Below, one piece after another: positions 61,596 through 64,000 of a DNA stretch of 64,000 nucleotides. The first letter of the stretch is position 1; each line of letters begins with the position of its first letter. The notes under the pieces are model-generated. The model saw only the letters and a program-made list of their open reading frames with translations, ran no database searches and was not told the DNA's origin. This stretch comes from an uncultured Poribacteria bacterium (lineage in GTDB: Bacteria; Poribacteria; WGA-4E; WGA-3G): positions 2,905,200-2,969,199 of the forward strand of contig OX639973.1 of the NCBI GenBank assembly GCA_951828385.1. The letters are read 5' to 3'. The position numbers and the translations under genes were made by a program.

Positions 61596-63149
61596 ATGAA
61601 AACGAAGATGTTTTCGATTTTTTTCATCTTTCTTCTGTTTTCAACTGTCTATCTATTGGCAGGTTTCGCTCAAGAATACACACGATTCAGTTTACCTGAG
61701 GCGGCTGATTCAGACCTCAAGGAAGGCAGGATTACTGCTATACAATATTCCCGAGACGGTCGGCTGCTGGCAATTGCGAGTTCCATCGGTATTTGGTTAT
61801 ATGATACAGACAGGGGTGAAGAGGTACCTCAACTAACAAGGCATATAGGTGGTGTCAGCAGTGTCTCGCTCAGTCCAGATGGAAAAACACTGGCAGGTGG
61901 AAGCGGAAGAGAAATCCGCTTGTGGGATGTAAAAACGGGTGTGCACAAGCAGACGCTCAAAGGACATACGACTTTTGTCTGGAGTATCTCGTTCAGTCCG
62001 GATGGGAAAACACTCGCAAGTGGGAGTAGAGACAAAACCATCCGTTTGTGGGATGTAAAGACGGGTATGCACAAGCGAACAATCAGAGGTCATACGGATG
62101 AAATTTTGAGTGTCTCGTTCAGTCCGGATGCGGAGACGCTAGCAAGTGGTGGTTGGGATGCCACTATTCGTTTATGGGATGTGCAGACGGGTGCACTCAA
62201 GCGAATAATCAAGGGACATACAGCCACTGTCAATAGTGTCTCGTTCAGTCCGGATGGGAAAACACTCGCAAGTACAAGTGGGAAAGAAATTCACTTGTTG
62301 GATACGAAGACGGGTGCCTATAAGCGGAAACTCAAGGGACATACAGGCACTGTCAATAGCGTTTCATTTAGTCCGGATGGGGGGACGCTGGCAAGTGCGG
62401 GATGGGACAAAACCATCGGCTTATGGGATGCCAAGACAGGCGCGCTTAAACGGACCCTCAAAGGACACACCAGTAATATCAGTAGCGTCTCGTTCAGTCC
62501 GGATGGGAAGACGATGGCAAGTACAAGCGGGAGAGAAACCCTTTTGTGGGATCTCTCAACAATCGTGTATAGTGCCAGAGCAAGGATGTTCAGTACCAGA
62601 GCTGACCGTGAAGGTTTTATCTGGGGAATTGGTGTCGGCACTGGGATGGCGAGTTATACCCAATCTCTTGTCGAATATTGGGGGGACGCGTACGAAGGCC
62701 CCCGATTGGAGGCACGAGGCGCGGAATCGGCTTTTATAACTAATTTCAGAATCGGACACGGCTTGACAGATCAGGTTCTGTTTTACTATACAAGTCGAAT
62801 CGCATGGATACCCTTGCGCAACCTCTATCGGGATACGGTCATCGCCAATGGTACAGCAGGCTTGGGCGTGACGATCTATCCTTACTACAAATCAAATTTT
62901 TATCTTTCAGGTTCTGTCGGGTTATCAACCTTAGCAACTTGGTTTCCTCCGCTTGAATTGGAAAAGGCGCGAGCAACAGGACTCGCAGTTTCAGCAGGAA
63001 TCGGTTATGAGTTTTTTCCTCACAGTTCTGTTGACCTGACAGTGAGTTTTGGAAATGCATCCAGAACGGAAATTGATGAAAGGAATTACATCGAACTAAC
63101 AAATGAGGTTATAACTGTTTTACTGACTCTTAACGGGCTTGCTTATTAA
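61596..63149 (+). CDS. Exported seven-blade WD40 protein fused to an outer-membrane-barrel-like domain
   Basis: Start ATG 61596 after AAGAGGAGAAACTTG, with signal peptide MKTKMFSIFFIFLLFSTVYLLAGFAQ. Seven WD40 blades fill residues ~45-325; blades share nearly identical strings (VSFSPDGKTLASGS...IRLWDVKTG). The C-terminal ~190 residues (GFIWGIGVGTGMASYTQSLVEYWG... ITNFRIGHGLTDQVLFYYTSRIAW... TAGLGVTIYPYYKSNFYLSGSVGLSTLAT... VSAGIGYEFFPHSSVDLTVSFG) alternate polar and hydrophobic residues like an outer-membrane beta-barrel. A propeller held at the outer membrane would result. The barrel call is from pattern, not a named family. Confidence 0.8.
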   Translation: MKTKMFSIFFIFLLFSTVYLLAGFAQEYTRFSLPEAADSDLKEGRITAIQYSRDGRLLAIASSIGIWLYDTDRGEEVPQLTRHIGGVSSVSLSPDGKTLAGGSGREIRLWDVKTGVHKQTLKGHTTFVWSISFSPDGKTLASGSRDKTIRLWDVKTGMHKRTIRGHTDEILSVSFSPDAETLASGGWDATIRLWDVQTGALKRIIKGHTATVNSVSFSPDGKTLASTSGKEIHLLDTKTGAYKRKLKGHTGTVNSVSFSPDGGTLASAGWDKTIGLWDAKTGALKRTLKGHTSNISSVSFSPDGKTMASTSGRETLLWDLSTIVYSARARMFSTRADREGFIWGIGVGTGMASYTQSLVEYWGDAYEGPRLEARGAESAFITNFRIGHGLTDQVLFYYTSRIAWIPLRNLYRDTVIANGTAGLGVTIYPYYKSNFYLSGSVGLSTLATWFPPLELEKARATGLAVSAGIGYEFFPHSSVDLTVSFGNASRTEIDERNYIELTNEVITVLLTLNGLAY

Positions 63150-63171
63150 CCCATTTTGTTGAGGTAAAATC

Positions 63172-63879
63172 ATGAATAAGAAAGAAATATCCGTATTTTT
63201 TGTGAGGGCAGTGCCCGTGATAATCCTGTTGGCAACCGGCTTTGCAAGTTTGAATCTTATCAGTTGCGGGGCAGATGAAACAGAAACGGGTGGCGGAACA
63301 AAGCAACTGACAACAGAAGAACAAAAAGACCTTGCCCGATTTGTCGAATACGTCTTCTTTCCAACATCTCCTTACGTAGATAAATCGTGGATAGAGACAG
63401 GTGTGCCAGAGGCGGAATTGGCAAGCAATCCAATTGACTTTCCTACAGAAACAGCAGCGATCCAACGGATTTATACCGAAGTTTATAATGCGTGGGAGGC
63501 AAGGGATTTTGAAACTGTTGCGTCGTACTTTTATCCTTCTACTATCAGATTCGTCTTTCGATGCCGTTCCCCGGACCACCCCGATGATACTGCTGCTCGT
63601 AGGTTATTGAGCAAATATTCGCTAAGAAACCCGTATAATGTGTGTAATGGAGGTTTTTTAAAATTGAGTTCGACCCCTGAGTTGACAGAATTTTATATTC
63701 GCCGCGAGAATATCCAATATCCCCGGCCTGAAGCAAGCGCGAAAACGGCTGATAACGCCTATATCTACCTGACAAAACGGGGGGATAGATGGTTCATGAA
63801 TGAACTCGTCTCTGCTGATAATGATAAAAATGATACCCGGCTATACTTTGACGATCCGAAATACAAAGCCCCTGAGTAG
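63172..63879 (+). CDS. Lipoprotein with possible NTF2-like fold, function unknown
   Basis: It begins 22 bp after the WD40-barrel gene, with TTGAGGTAAAATC before the ATG. The signal is long (MNKKEISVFFVRAVPVIILLATGFASLNLISC) with a lipobox ending in cysteine 32. The mature protein (EEQKDLARFVEYVFFPTSPYVDKSW..., IYTEVYNAWEARDFETVASYFYPSTIRFVF, YLTKRGDRWFMNELVSAD) recalls NTF2/SnoaL-like folds with a cone-shaped pocket. That is a weak resemblance. It is likely co-transcribed with the preceding gene. Confidence 0.65.
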   Translation: MNKKEISVFFVRAVPVIILLATGFASLNLISCGADETETGGGTKQLTTEEQKDLARFVEYVFFPTSPYVDKSWIETGVPEAELASNPIDFPTETAAIQRIYTEVYNAWEARDFETVASYFYPSTIRFVFRCRSPDHPDDTAARRLLSKYSLRNPYNVCNGGFLKLSSTPELTEFYIRRENIQYPRPEASAKTADNAYIYLTKRGDRWFMNELVSADNDKNDTRLYFDDPKYKAPE

Positions 63880-64000
63880 CCATGAAATTCGAGACACCAA
63901 CAGACCGATTGTTCGATTATTTATAACCCGACTTGCCCTCTAACGAGTTATAGAGGACTAAGGAGTAGTGTCTTCCATCTTCGGATGGGGGTTTATGAGC
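63880..64000. other. Intergenic end of window, no gene
   Basis: Only short foldbacks are visible (CCATCTTCGGATGG; CTCTAACGAGTTATAGAG). Nothing codes for protein before the window ends. Confidence 0.4.

Overview
The window looks like a bacterial chromosome segment from Candidatus Poribacteria or a close relative. This is an inference from gene content, not from a marker phylogeny: many Gfo/Idh/MocA oxidoreductases and phytanoyl-CoA dioxygenase (PhyH) genes, exported LamG, kelch and WD40 proteins, a cohesin-dockerin protein, membrane-anchored ECF sigma factors, and many small foldback repeats between genes. Core genes present are ispE, tRNA-Gln, rplY (bL25), pth, an addA-like gene and an acetylornithine-type aminotransferase.

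Layout. 1-8 kb: end of a sugar-type ABC ATPase, an AddA-like helicase-nuclease, an exported glucanase-like protein, an oxidoreductase and an FG-GAP/ASPIC protein carrying a repeat-derived in-frame insertion. 8-8.75 kb: a 173-bp MITE-like element and a decayed IS605-type element ending just before sodC. 9.4-15.5 kb (minus strand): three LamG proteins, a kelch protein, and an ECF sigma factor fused through a membrane helix to a six-blade kelch domain. 16-28.5 kb: an accessory island with a DUF499 ATPase, an Rpn-like nuclease gene, a DUF1156 DNA methylase, a GIY-YIG nuclease, two ISAs1-type insertion sequences (ends and 10-bp target duplications resolved), an IS200/IS605 element (TnpA and TnpB) and a deleted second Rpn copy. 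30-46 kb: small-molecule metabolism and the conserved core genes. 46-48.3 kb: an OLD/RecF-like ATPase overlapping a putative PD-(D/E)XK nuclease. 48-55 kb (minus strand): two LamG proteins, a TPP enzyme, tandem PhyH genes and an oxidoreductase. 55-64 kb: an IS1595-type relic, a 148-bp tandem repeat and a second MITE, then a second membrane-anchored ECF sigma factor, lipoproteins, a WD40-cohesin-dockerin protein and a WD40-beta-barrel fusion.

The most striking signal is a short C-terminal tail, roughly K-L-x-T-x-W-G-x-L-K, on seven exported proteins of unrelated fold (LamG, kelch, glucanase-like), with a degenerate version on the extracytoplasmic end of the sigma-kelch fusion. It may be an undescribed sorting, anchoring or recognition signal. 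Other leads are the DUF499/DUF1156 island without a visible helicase, the ATPase-nuclease pair at 46-48 kb, a TnpB with a displaced catalytic glutamate, and twin Rpn genes with consensus promoters placed for leaderless transcription.
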